From JAUIGE01 sp045106685 (GTDB lineage Bacteria > Bacteroidota > Bacteroidia > J057), in contig JBGCFB010000047.1 of the NCBI GenBank assembly GCA_045106685.1, positions 1 through 7,924 of the forward strand: a stretch of DNA of 7,924 bases, read 5' to 3'. The notes beneath the pieces are model-generated. The model was not told the origin of the DNA. It made no database searches and was given only the letters and a program-made list of their open reading frames with translations. Shown one piece after another: positions 1 to 5,576 of this stretch (the stretch's first letter is position 1; every line of letters starts with the position of its first letter). Made by a program: the position numbers and the translations under genes.

Positions 1-2
1 TG

Positions 3-44
3 GAGCTCAAACATGGAGAAGCCATGATGATCTACCAACCTTAA
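3..44 (+). CDS. C-terminal end of an unidentified plus-strand gene (partial)
   Basis: In the third forward frame the window opens with 13 sense codons (ELKHGEAMMIYQP) and a TAA stop at 42-44. A hairpin with a short T-run begins at the stop codon itself, which is the usual layout for a gene end and is the main reason for calling it. The codons look ordinary. The gene would run in from beyond the left edge and converge on the long minus-strand gene that ends at 264. Thirteen residues are too few to name a family. The second forward frame is also open, to a TGA at 89-91, but it would run through two hairpins and reads as arginine- and serine-rich text, so I prefer the third frame. The call is tentative. 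Confidence 0.4.
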   Translation, partial: ELKHGEAMMIYQP

Positions 45-61
45 GCTCCTCTGGAGCTTTT
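43..61 (+). terminator. Probable intrinsic terminator of the plus-strand gene
   Basis: A perfect 7-bp stem (AAGCTCC at 43-49 with GGAGCTT at 53-59) closes a 3-nt TCT loop, and the T-run covers 58-61 only. It starts at the preceding stop codon (42-44). A second perfect hairpin, TTCCGCC (60-66) with GGCGGAA (69-75), follows directly. The T-run is short, so termination may be weak. Read on the minus strand, neither hairpin is followed by a T-run. Confidence 0.45.
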
Positions 62-263
62 CCGCCAAGGCGGAAGATGTATAAAGCGTGAGCTTGTCAT
101 CATTACACATATTGCAGGCGTTAGCCTGTATTAACACTCGATATGACAACCCTTTAGCCTTTTTGGCTTCGTTAGACAACTACATTGCAATTTTTATCAA
201 AAAAAAATAAATTGTACTTCGCTAATCGTCATTCTGTAATCTGCAATTGGCTTCCACGAAAAT
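45..263. other. Convergent intergenic region with a cluster of hairpins
   Basis: This gap of about 220 bp separates the plus-strand gene end from the stop of the long minus-strand gene. I see no credible gene. It holds several short inverted repeats: 60-66/69-75; CAGGC 115-119 with GCCTG 124-128, enclosed by an outer pair TTGTCAT 94-100 and ATGACAA 143-149; and AGCC 156-159 with GGCT 165-168. A run of nine A lies at 199-207 (T on the minus strand), about 57 nt past the stop of the minus-strand gene. Only a weak 5-bp AATTG/CAATT pair precedes it on that strand, so I do not call a minus-strand terminator. The part at 208-249 contains 7-bp phased repeats, described separately. Confidence 0.6.
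208..249. repeat. Half-element of 7-bp phased repeats (nnAATYn type)
   Basis: Consecutive heptamers begin at 222 (CTAATCG), 229 (TCATTCT), 236 (GTAATCT) and 243 (GCAATTG), each with AAT or ATT at unit positions 3-5. The unit at 208 (TAAATTG) is in the same register after one non-matching unit. The word TAATCTGCAAT also occurs, inverted, in the repeat between the DUF1501 gene and the cytochrome-like gene (ATTGCAGATTA, 5535-5545). The array ends 14 nt from the stop codon at 264-266. I see no clear second arm, so this looks like one half of the kind of inverted element found in the other gaps. Confidence 0.5.
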
Positions 264-539
264 CTACCGAATCAACGTAACCGTCCCCGTCCTCTCCAGC
301 TTTACCGGAGCGAATCCAGTTCGAGGATTGTCGGCTTGAATAGTTCCTCTGATAAAATAGACATAGACGCCTTCTGGTACCGATTGTCCTAAAAAGGTCC
401 CGTCCCAGCCTTGACCTGGATTATTTGTTTCAAAAATCACATTCCCCCAACGATCATAAATCAGCATCAGGAAGTTTTGCACTCCTATATTGACTGAAAA
501 AAAGCGCTCATTATGGCCGTCTCCGTTCGGTGAGAAAGC
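264..539 (-). other. T9SS type B sorting domain of the large surface protein
   Basis: Residues 1077-1167 carry the hallmarks of the CHU_C / gliding motility-associated C-terminal family: NAFSPNGDG near the start, LMLIYDRWGNVIFE in the middle, then GWDGTFLG, VPEGVYVYFIRG and the terminal GTVTLIR. Domains of this family direct transport through the type IX secretion channel in Bacteroidota and are usually retained in type B substrates, unlike the cleaved type A domains. This region is the strongest taxonomic marker in the window. Confidence 0.9.
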
Positions 540-3500
540 ATTTGCAATGTCGAAGCCAGGCTCCTCTGGAGCGACGCAAAGACCTCTTCGGGCCGTGTCC
601 GTGCAACCGCCTTCATTTTCTATCACCAACTGGACGTAGTACGAATCGACACGCGTGAACTCGTGATTAGGGCTCTGTCCAGGCGCATAAGTATAGGTGG
701 ACCCATCGCCCATCGACCAAGTGCCCATGATTCCACCGGTGCTTTGATCAATGATTTCAACCTTCGCTTCAGGAATCCTCAGGCACTCATCAGAAGGATT
801 GATAATAAAATCTGCTCGTACAAATGGATAGAAAGGAATATCCGCAGTGGCGGTTTTCACACAACCCGAAATCAGGTCACGCACTCGCACAGGATAGTTG
901 AAACCTGTCGAAGCGCGAAGCGTCGCTTCCCCTACTGGAGGACTAGTCTCCCAAAGGATGAAATACTGGCTAGGGCCATTAATTGTGGCCGTAGCATAAC
1001 CCATACTTCCAAAGCACTGCCGTGGGCTCGTAGAAATTTCAATTTGAAAATCAGGGCTCACTTTAATATACACCTCATCCGAAACAGGCTCAGTACAGCC
1101 ATCAGTTAGCGTGACAGTATACGTCGTACTCGTTGTTGGATTGACGGGATAAGAAGAACCTTGTCCTCTACCTGGGTTCCAGCTGTATTGGAAATTGCTG
1201 GTAGAGCCACCGCTTCCACTTGCTCCAAGGGTGATAAATTCGTCTGGACATATCGAGTCTATATCAAACGCGACCACTATTTGAAGTGGGTCACCTACCG
1301 TCACCACAAAATTCGTATTTCGCTTACAAGCCCCCTGCCCTATTTCATAAAAAAGCTGATGCTGCCCAGGCCCTGCAACTGAGGGATTAAAGCTATTACC
1401 ATTGATACCCGGACCAGAGAAGATTCCTCCAGTTGGATTGCCTGTAACAATGATATTGGTGTCACGATAGCAGTACAATGGCTCAAGGCCTTGAATTTGA
1501 GGTACGACAGGCGCATAGACATCGATCTCCATGGAGTCAATGCAGCCATTGGGGCTTTGGTACAAAATCCTATGGGTGCCTATTCCTGCAAGTAAGGGAT
1601 CAAATGTTCCGGTCATATTCGTACCTGGGCCGGCAAAATCTCCGCCAGCAGGCGTAGCTTGAATTTGAAATGAAGGCGTTCCATTACAAATACTTATGTC
1701 GGCCGGCAAAGCGGGTCCTTCCACAAAAACGGTAAGCGTATCGCGACACGTATTTGCATCATATATCAGCAAATGCGTTCCAGGTCCAGCAACAGTTGGA
1801 TCAAAGGTTCCAGGAAAGTCCGGATCGGTTATTCCAGCTCCCGTCCAAACGCCGTTGGATGGCGTGCGTCGCAGATTCTGCCAATTCAACGCAATCGAGT
1901 TATCAGCACTACAAAATTCAAGACTATCATTCCCAATATCCGTTTGACGTACAAACATGACGACTCTCGCCTCGCACCCGTCTACCGTATAGATCAGCGT
2001 ATCATTCGAATTGCGACCACGAACCCGAGGGTCGTACAATCCGGTAAGCGGGTCAATAATTCCTATTCCACTCCAGGCGCCTCCGGCAGGGCTCGCAGCT
2101 GGCAATACCCAGGGATTCTGTTGAGGGCAGGCACGTTGGGGGCTTTGTACTTGAATATTTTTAACAAAAACATCTAAGGTCTTCGTGCAACCAAAAATGC
2201 TATAGGTCAATGTATGCATACCTGGACCGGCAGTGGCAGCACTAAATTGACCTTGGTTATTGATTCCTGTTCCAACCCAATCTCCACCACGCGGAGTAGC
2301 TCCCAAATCAAAGGGAGCTTGCGATTCACAAAGTGTATCAATATTGGGAAGGCTTATGGTATCTACGAAAACAAATGCTGAATCTCGGCAACCATTTGGC
2401 GCGTCATAATAGACCAAAAACGTATCGGGGAATGTGGCTGGCACTTGAAAGAGGTTTCCAAAGACGATATTGGGGCCAGACCAGGTACCAAACTGGGGGC
2501 GACCTGTGAGTGGCATGTTGCCACTATTGGGGCAGGCTGCCCAAGGTCCGCCGGCATCGACATCAGTGACTGTTATGTCTTGGCCTCCGTCACAGCCATT
2601 AGGTCCTATGTATGTCACGGTATGATTTCCGACTCCAGCATCTGCCGGATCAAAAGTGCCTAAAACGGCGTCGACTATTCCAGGTCCTGACCAGCGGCCG
2701 CCCACGGGCGTAGCCGTTAGCGTCGTGGCAGCAGCAGAAACGCATATCGTGATAGGAGCAGCAGTAGTAGGAGTTGGTAATACCGTTACGGTTACACTGT
2801 CTGTGGCGGGTGTAGAACCTGCTTGGTCTGACACAGTCAATCTGTAGGTTGTGGTAGTTGTAGGGCATACTTGCTGCGGTCCTGGACCGATGAGACCGCC
2901 TGACCAGGCATATTGGTACGTCAAAAAATCCCCTCCTTCTACCATAGCAGTAAGCTCTGTGCAATCGCCTTCACATATCGTATCATCGCGAGCAGTTAGG
3001 TCAAGCCTTAATGGACAATCCCGAACAGCAAATGAGTCAGTCGTAACAATCGTCCACAAGCTGTCGCAGGCATCAAGGAAATAACTTCGATAGGTAAGGC
3101 TATAATACCCACTTTCATTTAGGCCAGGTGCAATCGTGATTTGAGCAGCCTGAGTACTATCATTGATACAGCCTACTGCTACCGCGCTGACGATTGAATT
3201 AGGCTCGACGCCATCTATACTAAAGTGGCGTCCAAGGAGCGAATCGCAATGGACAGGCTCTGTAAATTGAGCGATAATCACATTGCTGGAACAGGTTGGA
3301 GCAAATGCGCTCAGGTCAATCTCAGGGAGCGCTGGCGTATCGATTTTGGTGGTCCAACTTGCGGTCCAGCCTGTGCAGGTCACGTTGGCATCTGAAACAA
3401 AATGAAATGTCAAGTAGCCTCCTGAGGAAACGATCGCCGGAGGCGTATTGGTACCACTATATCCACCTCCAATCTGTGTGGCAAATGTGTCTTGCCCGTC

Positions 3501-3767
3501 AAAAATGCGTAGCACATCGTAGGTTCGCTCTGTGCAAAAAGAAGTGAAGTTCAGCGAGATTGAATTCGCTCCAGGAACGCAAATCGTGAAGGTATAATTT
3601 TCATTATGGTCATAGTGACCAGGCGTAGTTCCTTCTGCACTTCCCAGCAGTGTTCCTTTACAATCGTTCACAAGCATGGTGCGCATATTATACACCGTTT
3701 GGCTTGTGGCTGTACCCAGTAGGAAGAGAATAAGAATATAGGTTCGGAAGAAGTATGGCTGCTTCAT
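264..3767 (-). CDS. Large T9SS-secreted CUB/Ig-like/PKD repeat surface protein (type B sorting domain)
   Basis: This 1167-residue protein is probably exported by Sec, then carried across the outer membrane by the type IX system and attached to or released at the cell surface. Residues 1-22 form a signal peptide. Residues 36-140 resemble a CUB domain, with four cysteines (C36, C63, C78, C131) and a YDVLRIFDG segment. A beta-rich stretch (147-250) is followed by an Ig-like domain (253-331), seven GGxWSGPGI-type repeats (339-830), a second Ig-like domain like the first (831-904), a SprB-like segment (905-983) and a PKD-like domain (984-1066, WSMGDGS). The C-terminus (1077-1167) is a classic gliding motility-associated C-terminal domain: FSPNGDG, YDRWGNVIF, WDGT, GVYVY and a GTVTLIR end. 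The ATG at 3767 fits because the signal peptide begins there; no Shine-Dalgarno is evident. It is the last gene of the minus-strand series, 132 nt after the small lipoprotein gene. Adhesion or matrix binding is an inference; the substrate is unknown. Confidence 0.9.
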   Translation of the reverse strand: MKQPYFFRTYILILFLLGTATSQTVYNMRTMLVNDCKGTLLGSAEGTTPGHYDHNENYTFTICVPGANSISLNFTSFCTERTYDVLRIFDGQDTFATQIGGGYSGTNTPPAIVSSGGYLTFHFVSDANVTCTGWTASWTTKIDTPALPEIDLSAFAPTCSSNVIIAQFTEPVHCDSLLGRHFSIDGVEPNSIVSAVAVGCINDSTQAAQITIAPGLNESGYYSLTYRSYFLDACDSLWTIVTTDSFAVRDCPLRLDLTARDDTICEGDCTELTAMVEGGDFLTYQYAWSGGLIGPGPQQVCPTTTTTYRLTVSDQAGSTPATDSVTVTVLPTPTTAAPITICVSAAATTLTATPVGGRWSGPGIVDAVLGTFDPADAGVGNHTVTYIGPNGCDGGQDITVTDVDAGGPWAACPNSGNMPLTGRPQFGTWSGPNIVFGNLFQVPATFPDTFLVYYDAPNGCRDSAFVFVDTISLPNIDTLCESQAPFDLGATPRGGDWVGTGINNQGQFSAATAGPGMHTLTYSIFGCTKTLDVFVKNIQVQSPQRACPQQNPWVLPAASPAGGAWSGIGIIDPLTGLYDPRVRGRNSNDTLIYTVDGCEARVVMFVRQTDIGNDSLEFCSADNSIALNWQNLRRTPSNGVWTGAGITDPDFPGTFDPTVAGPGTHLLIYDANTCRDTLTVFVEGPALPADISICNGTPSFQIQATPAGGDFAGPGTNMTGTFDPLLAGIGTHRILYQSPNGCIDSMEIDVYAPVVPQIQGLEPLYCYRDTNIIVTGNPTGGIFSGPGINGNSFNPSVAGPGQHQLFYEIGQGACKRNTNFVVTVGDPLQIVVAFDIDSICPDEFITLGASGSGGSTSNFQYSWNPGRGQGSSYPVNPTTSTTYTVTLTDGCTEPVSDEVYIKVSPDFQIEISTSPRQCFGSMGYATATINGPSQYFILWETSPPVGEATLRASTGFNYPVRVRDLISGCVKTATADIPFYPFVRADFIINPSDECLRIPEAKVEIIDQSTGGIMGTWSMGDGSTYTYAPGQSPNHEFTRVDSYYVQLVIENEGGCTDTARRGLCVAPEEPGFDIANAFSPNGDGHNERFFSVNIGVQNFLMLIYDRWGNVIFETNNPGQGWDGTFLGQSVPEGVYVYFIRGTIQADNPRTGFAPVKLERTGTVTLIR
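1278..2753 (-). repeat. Seven tandem protein repeats with paired cysteines
   Basis: Residues 339-830 contain seven repeats of about 66-75 residues with the pattern C...ATPxGGxWSGPGI...GxFDPxxAGxGxHxxxY...GC...V. Each has one cysteine near the start and one 47-55 residues later: 342/392, 412/460, 480/527, 547/598, 619/674, 694/742 and 766/814. First cysteines are 67-75 residues apart. The pairing suggests one disulfide per repeat, which fits a periplasmically folded, surface-displayed rod. Repeats 2 and 4 are the most diverged, with the FDP and AGxGxH parts altered. The two flanking Ig-like domains resemble each other, with QYAWSGG and TTTTTYRLTV in the first and QYSWNPG and TTSTTYTVTL in the second. 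Confidence 0.85.
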
Positions 3768-3800
3768 GCGTTTTTTATTAAAAACATTTCTGTTGAATTG

Positions 3801-3890
3801 GTTTTGTGTTTTGCGTTATGGGTTTAGCGTTAGGACAGGTTTAAAATTTTAAAAAGAACCCAAAACACCAAACTCACAACACTCAACAAA
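3801..3890. repeat. Inverted repeat of GTTnnnn / nnnnAAC heptamers, copy 1
   Basis: The left arm has GTT at 3801, 3808, 3815, 3822 and 3829, exactly every 7 bp. The right arm has AAC at 3857, 3864, 3871, 3878 and 3885, also exactly every 7 bp. Arms 3801-3824 and 3857-3880 are reverse complements at 19 of 24 positions. The 12-bp palindrome TTAAAATTTTAA lies in the loop at 3841-3852. The paired right arm ends 19 nt from the stop of the small lipoprotein gene, and the left arm starts 33 nt upstream of the start codon at 3767. It is not followed by a T-run on the minus strand, so it does not look like an intrinsic terminator. A second copy is at 6951-7027. Confidence 0.8.
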
Positions 3891-3899
3891 ATTCTTGAT

Positions 3900-4340
3900 C
3901 TACCGACTGACCTTGATGGAAGGAGCCTCCACAGGCTCACTCAAATTACCTGCTCTATCACGAATTGAAACCGTTAGACTAATCGTCTCTTCCGTTCCGT
4001 TTCCCAGTAAAAAAAAAGGATTCAATTTGATCGCGAGTGTACCCTGAATAGGGATATTGCTATCAAGTGGTGCCAATGGCTGAACATGGTACTCATCGGC
4101 TTGATCCAATCGGCTATCTTGGACATAAAGTACCGCTTCGTCTGGGTCTTCAGATCCCAAGTCACCATCACCATCTTCATAATAAAGAATCAGTGTCACC
4201 TCATTTTCAAATTCACTTATAGCATCTGGGCTGATTGACTCAACCCGAAGTAATGGCTTGCTTTCTGGCAGCATGACATCTTCTGCACAGGCTGACCAAA
4301 GCAGGCTCATTATCGCTATTAGAAACCATTTTTTTTGCAT
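3900..4340 (-). CDS. Small Ig-like lipoprotein with a DGDGD motif
   Basis: This 146-residue protein begins with a charged MQKKW, a hydrophobic stretch (residues 6-15) and a lipobox-like LLWSAC, so C18 is the probable lipidated cysteine. The tryptophan at -3 is unusual for a strict lipobox, though Bacteroidota tolerate variation. The rest is beta-strand-like and resembles one Ig-like or cadherin-like domain ending in SLTVSIRDRAGNLSEPV. Residues 54-60 read YEDGDGD, followed by LGSEDPDE; this acidic loop could bind calcium, which is an inference. Similar short lipoproteins with a YxDGDGDxG segment are, as I recall, common near surface-protein genes in this phylum, with no assigned function. The gene lies between the cytochrome-like gene (173 nt upstream) and the T9SS protein gene (132 nt downstream), which suggests a role at the same surface. 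The ATG at 4340 is set by the signal peptide. Confidence 0.75.
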   Translation of the reverse strand: MQKKWFLIAIMSLLWSACAEDVMLPESKPLLRVESISPDAISEFENEVTLILYYEDGDGDLGSEDPDEAVLYVQDSRLDQADEYHVQPLAPLDSNIPIQGTLAIKLNPFFLLGNGTEETISLTVSIRDRAGNLSEPVEAPSIKVSR

Positions 4341-4376
4341 AAAATTCCTTTGAGTAGACGGTTACTTTTTAAGCTG

Positions 4377-4491
4377 TTGGCTATTTGCTTTTGGCGATTG
4401 GCTTGGGACTGGAAATGTTCTGACTTATTTAAAAAGATGATCTAAAAGCCTTATTTCAATAATAACATTCCGGCCAAAAGCTAACAGCCAA
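4377..4491. repeat. Inverted repeat of nTTnGCT / nGCYAAn heptamers
   Basis: The left side consists of 7-bp units starting at 4369 (TTAAGCT), 4376 (GTTGGCT), 4383 (ATTTGCT), 4390 (TTTGGCG) and 4397 (ATTGGCT). The right side has units at 4472 (GGCCAAA), 4479 (AGCTAAC), 4486 (AGCCAAG), 4493 (CGCTAAA) and 4500 (GGCTTAT). Arms 4377-4396 and 4472-4491 are reverse complements at 17 of 20 positions, separated by 75 nt. The right arm ends 22 nt from the stop of the cytochrome-like gene, and the left arm starts 36 nt before the start codon at 4340. The unit sequence differs from that at 3801 and 6951, but unit length, inversion and placement are the same. Confidence 0.75.
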
Positions 4492-4513
4492 GCGCTAAAG
4501 GCTTATTTGCTAT

Positions 4514-5467
4514 TTATTTTATTATCACTGAAAAATAGCGCTTAATATATGAATTAGCGCCGTTTCCTGGCAGTTCTGTTCTTTCAGGTTGACCTGGGTC
4601 GGTCACTTTTACACGAACATAGAACTGGGTATTGGGAGGAATTCCAGAAAGATCAAAAATTGCTTTGTGCACATAATCAACTTGTCTTCCGAGATAGCTA
4701 TTTCCAGAACGTGGCGAAACCACTGACAAGCTTAGCACCCTTGCATTTGAAAAATCATTCAAGCTTTCGGACACTAATAATTCTGGCTGTCCCAAATCAA
4801 TCGCATTCACGTTATCATCATCCAGAGAGACCCAGATGTCGATACTAGGCGTACTGCCAGGCACTACAATAGCGCCTTTATTGCTTTCTCTTGGAATAGC
4901 GTTGGTGTTGCCAGGCACGAAGGCCTCAAGGCCCAAAGCCGTCGGCTGAAGGTCAGTTCCACTTGCAGCATTTCCGAAAATATCCTTTGCGCCACCATTG
5001 ATCCAGGAACGGATACGCTGTCGGTATTGATCCTTTTTCTCCTCCCAATCAGAATCAGGCTCCAAAGCAAGTGGCATGATACCAGACTGCCCGTCGATAT
5101 CCTCGTTCAGGCGGTTCCACAACACTGATGCATCAGCATCTCCAGGCACCACTCGATAGGTATAATTTCCGGCTGGATTATTTTTGATGATTGGGTGAAA
5201 AAGCAAGGTATTGTAACTGCTTTCTACCGTGCGAAAATCGGGCTCAAATGTCCCATCATGGCAACCAGAATTAGCACAAGTAGGACTGAATATATCCTGA
5301 TGAAGTGCTGTAATGCTAATCGGATCCAGGTCTGGTATAGGGTTCACAACGGTGGTGTCCCGAGGTAAATTATCAAAAGGATTGTCGGGCGCCTTTGGTT
5401 CTTCGCAAGCTGCCAGGAGCCAAAGGAGTCCAATCGCAAATCCGATTATATATGGCATTTTTTTCAT
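4514..5467 (-). CDS. Cytochrome c-like lipoprotein with a CX4CH haem motif
   Basis: This 317-residue protein starts with a lipoprotein signal peptide; hydrophobic residues 6-19 lead to the lipobox LLAAC, so C21 is the probable lipidated residue. Residues 50-160 resemble a single c-type cytochrome domain of the planctomycete-cytochrome-like kind: HQDIFSPTCANSGCHDG supplies C64, C69 and H70, then VVPGDADAS (107-114), SGIMPL (129-133, with M131 as candidate distal haem ligand) and RSWINGGA (153-160). The haem site is CX4CH rather than the usual CX2CH, a spacing known from Desulfovibrio cytochrome c3. Residues 170-317 form a beta-rich C-terminal part without recognisable motif. It would sit in a periplasm-facing or surface-facing membrane leaflet and carry one haem; the electron partner is unknown. 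The DUF1501 gene is 109 nt upstream and an Ig-like lipoprotein gene 173 nt downstream. Haem attachment is inferred from the motif. Confidence 0.8.
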   Translation of the reverse strand: MKKMPYIIGFAIGLLWLLAACEEPKAPDNPFDNLPRDTTVVNPIPDLDPISITALHQDIFSPTCANSGCHDGTFEPDFRTVESSYNTLLFHPIIKNNPAGNYTYRVVPGDADASVLWNRLNEDIDGQSGIMPLALEPDSDWEEKKDQYRQRIRSWINGGAKDIFGNAASGTDLQPTALGLEAFVPGNTNAIPRESNKGAIVVPGSTPSIDIWVSLDDDNVNAIDLGQPELLVSESLNDFSNARVLSLSVVSPRSGNSYLGRQVDYVHKAIFDLSGIPPNTQFYVRVKVTDPGQPERTELPGNGANSYIKRYFSVIIK

Positions 5468-5468
5468 T

Positions 5469-5552
5469 GATTCTCAAATTTCCAATTTCCATTCAGTATT
5501 CTCCAATTCATCTGATGCCATTATTTGAATGGAGATTGCAGATTAGTGATTC
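5469..5552. repeat. Inverted repeat of AATTY / GATTnnn heptamers
   Basis: The right side has GATT at 5534, 5541, 5548 and 5562 (AATT at 5555), all in one 7-bp register. The left side and loop have heptamers starting at 5475 (CAAATTT), 5482 (CCAATTT), 5489 (CCATTCA), 5496 (GTATTCT) and 5503 (CCAATTC). Arms 5469-5495 and 5526-5552 are reverse complements at 21 of 27 positions around a 30-nt loop. The right arm ends 24 nt from the stop of the DUF1501 gene. The left arm reaches to within 1 nt of the start codon at 5467, so the start of the cytochrome-like gene could be partly buried if the RNA folds. Confidence 0.75.
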
Positions 5553-5576
5553 TAAATTTGTGATTTTTGTTTTAAA

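Noticed and set aside
1..107. Minus-strand open frames starting near 105-115 and running towards the left edge
   Set aside because: They are short, cross two perfect hairpins, and have no protein-like composition or continuation that can be checked.
114..180. Possible integron attC-like site (GTTAGAC near 171-177, GTTAGCC near 120)
   Set aside because: GTTAGAC fits the GTTRRRY core, but GTTAGCC does not, no matching RYYYAAC partner with the right spacing is present, and there is no integrase or cassette-like gene.
663..1109. Open plus-strand frame of 148 codons inside the large surface-protein gene
   Set aside because: It lies antisense to a clearly coding region with recognisable domains, its protein is arginine- and serine-rich without domain character, and it has no start context. 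The other shorter plus-strand frames across 1161-3547 and 4660-6951 are rejected for the same reason.
3801..3890. CRISPR array
   Set aside because: The 7-bp period has no spacers, the units are far too short, and no cas-like genes are present.
3768..3899. Bacteroidota-type promoters (TAnnTTTG with an upstream TTG) in the gaps
   Set aside because: I looked for CAAAnnTA on the plus strand in all gaps and found only near misses, such as CAAAAGCTA near 4476 and CAAATGCTA near 7025, without a properly spaced upstream box. The heptamer repeats are rich in TTTG-like words, so such hits mean little.
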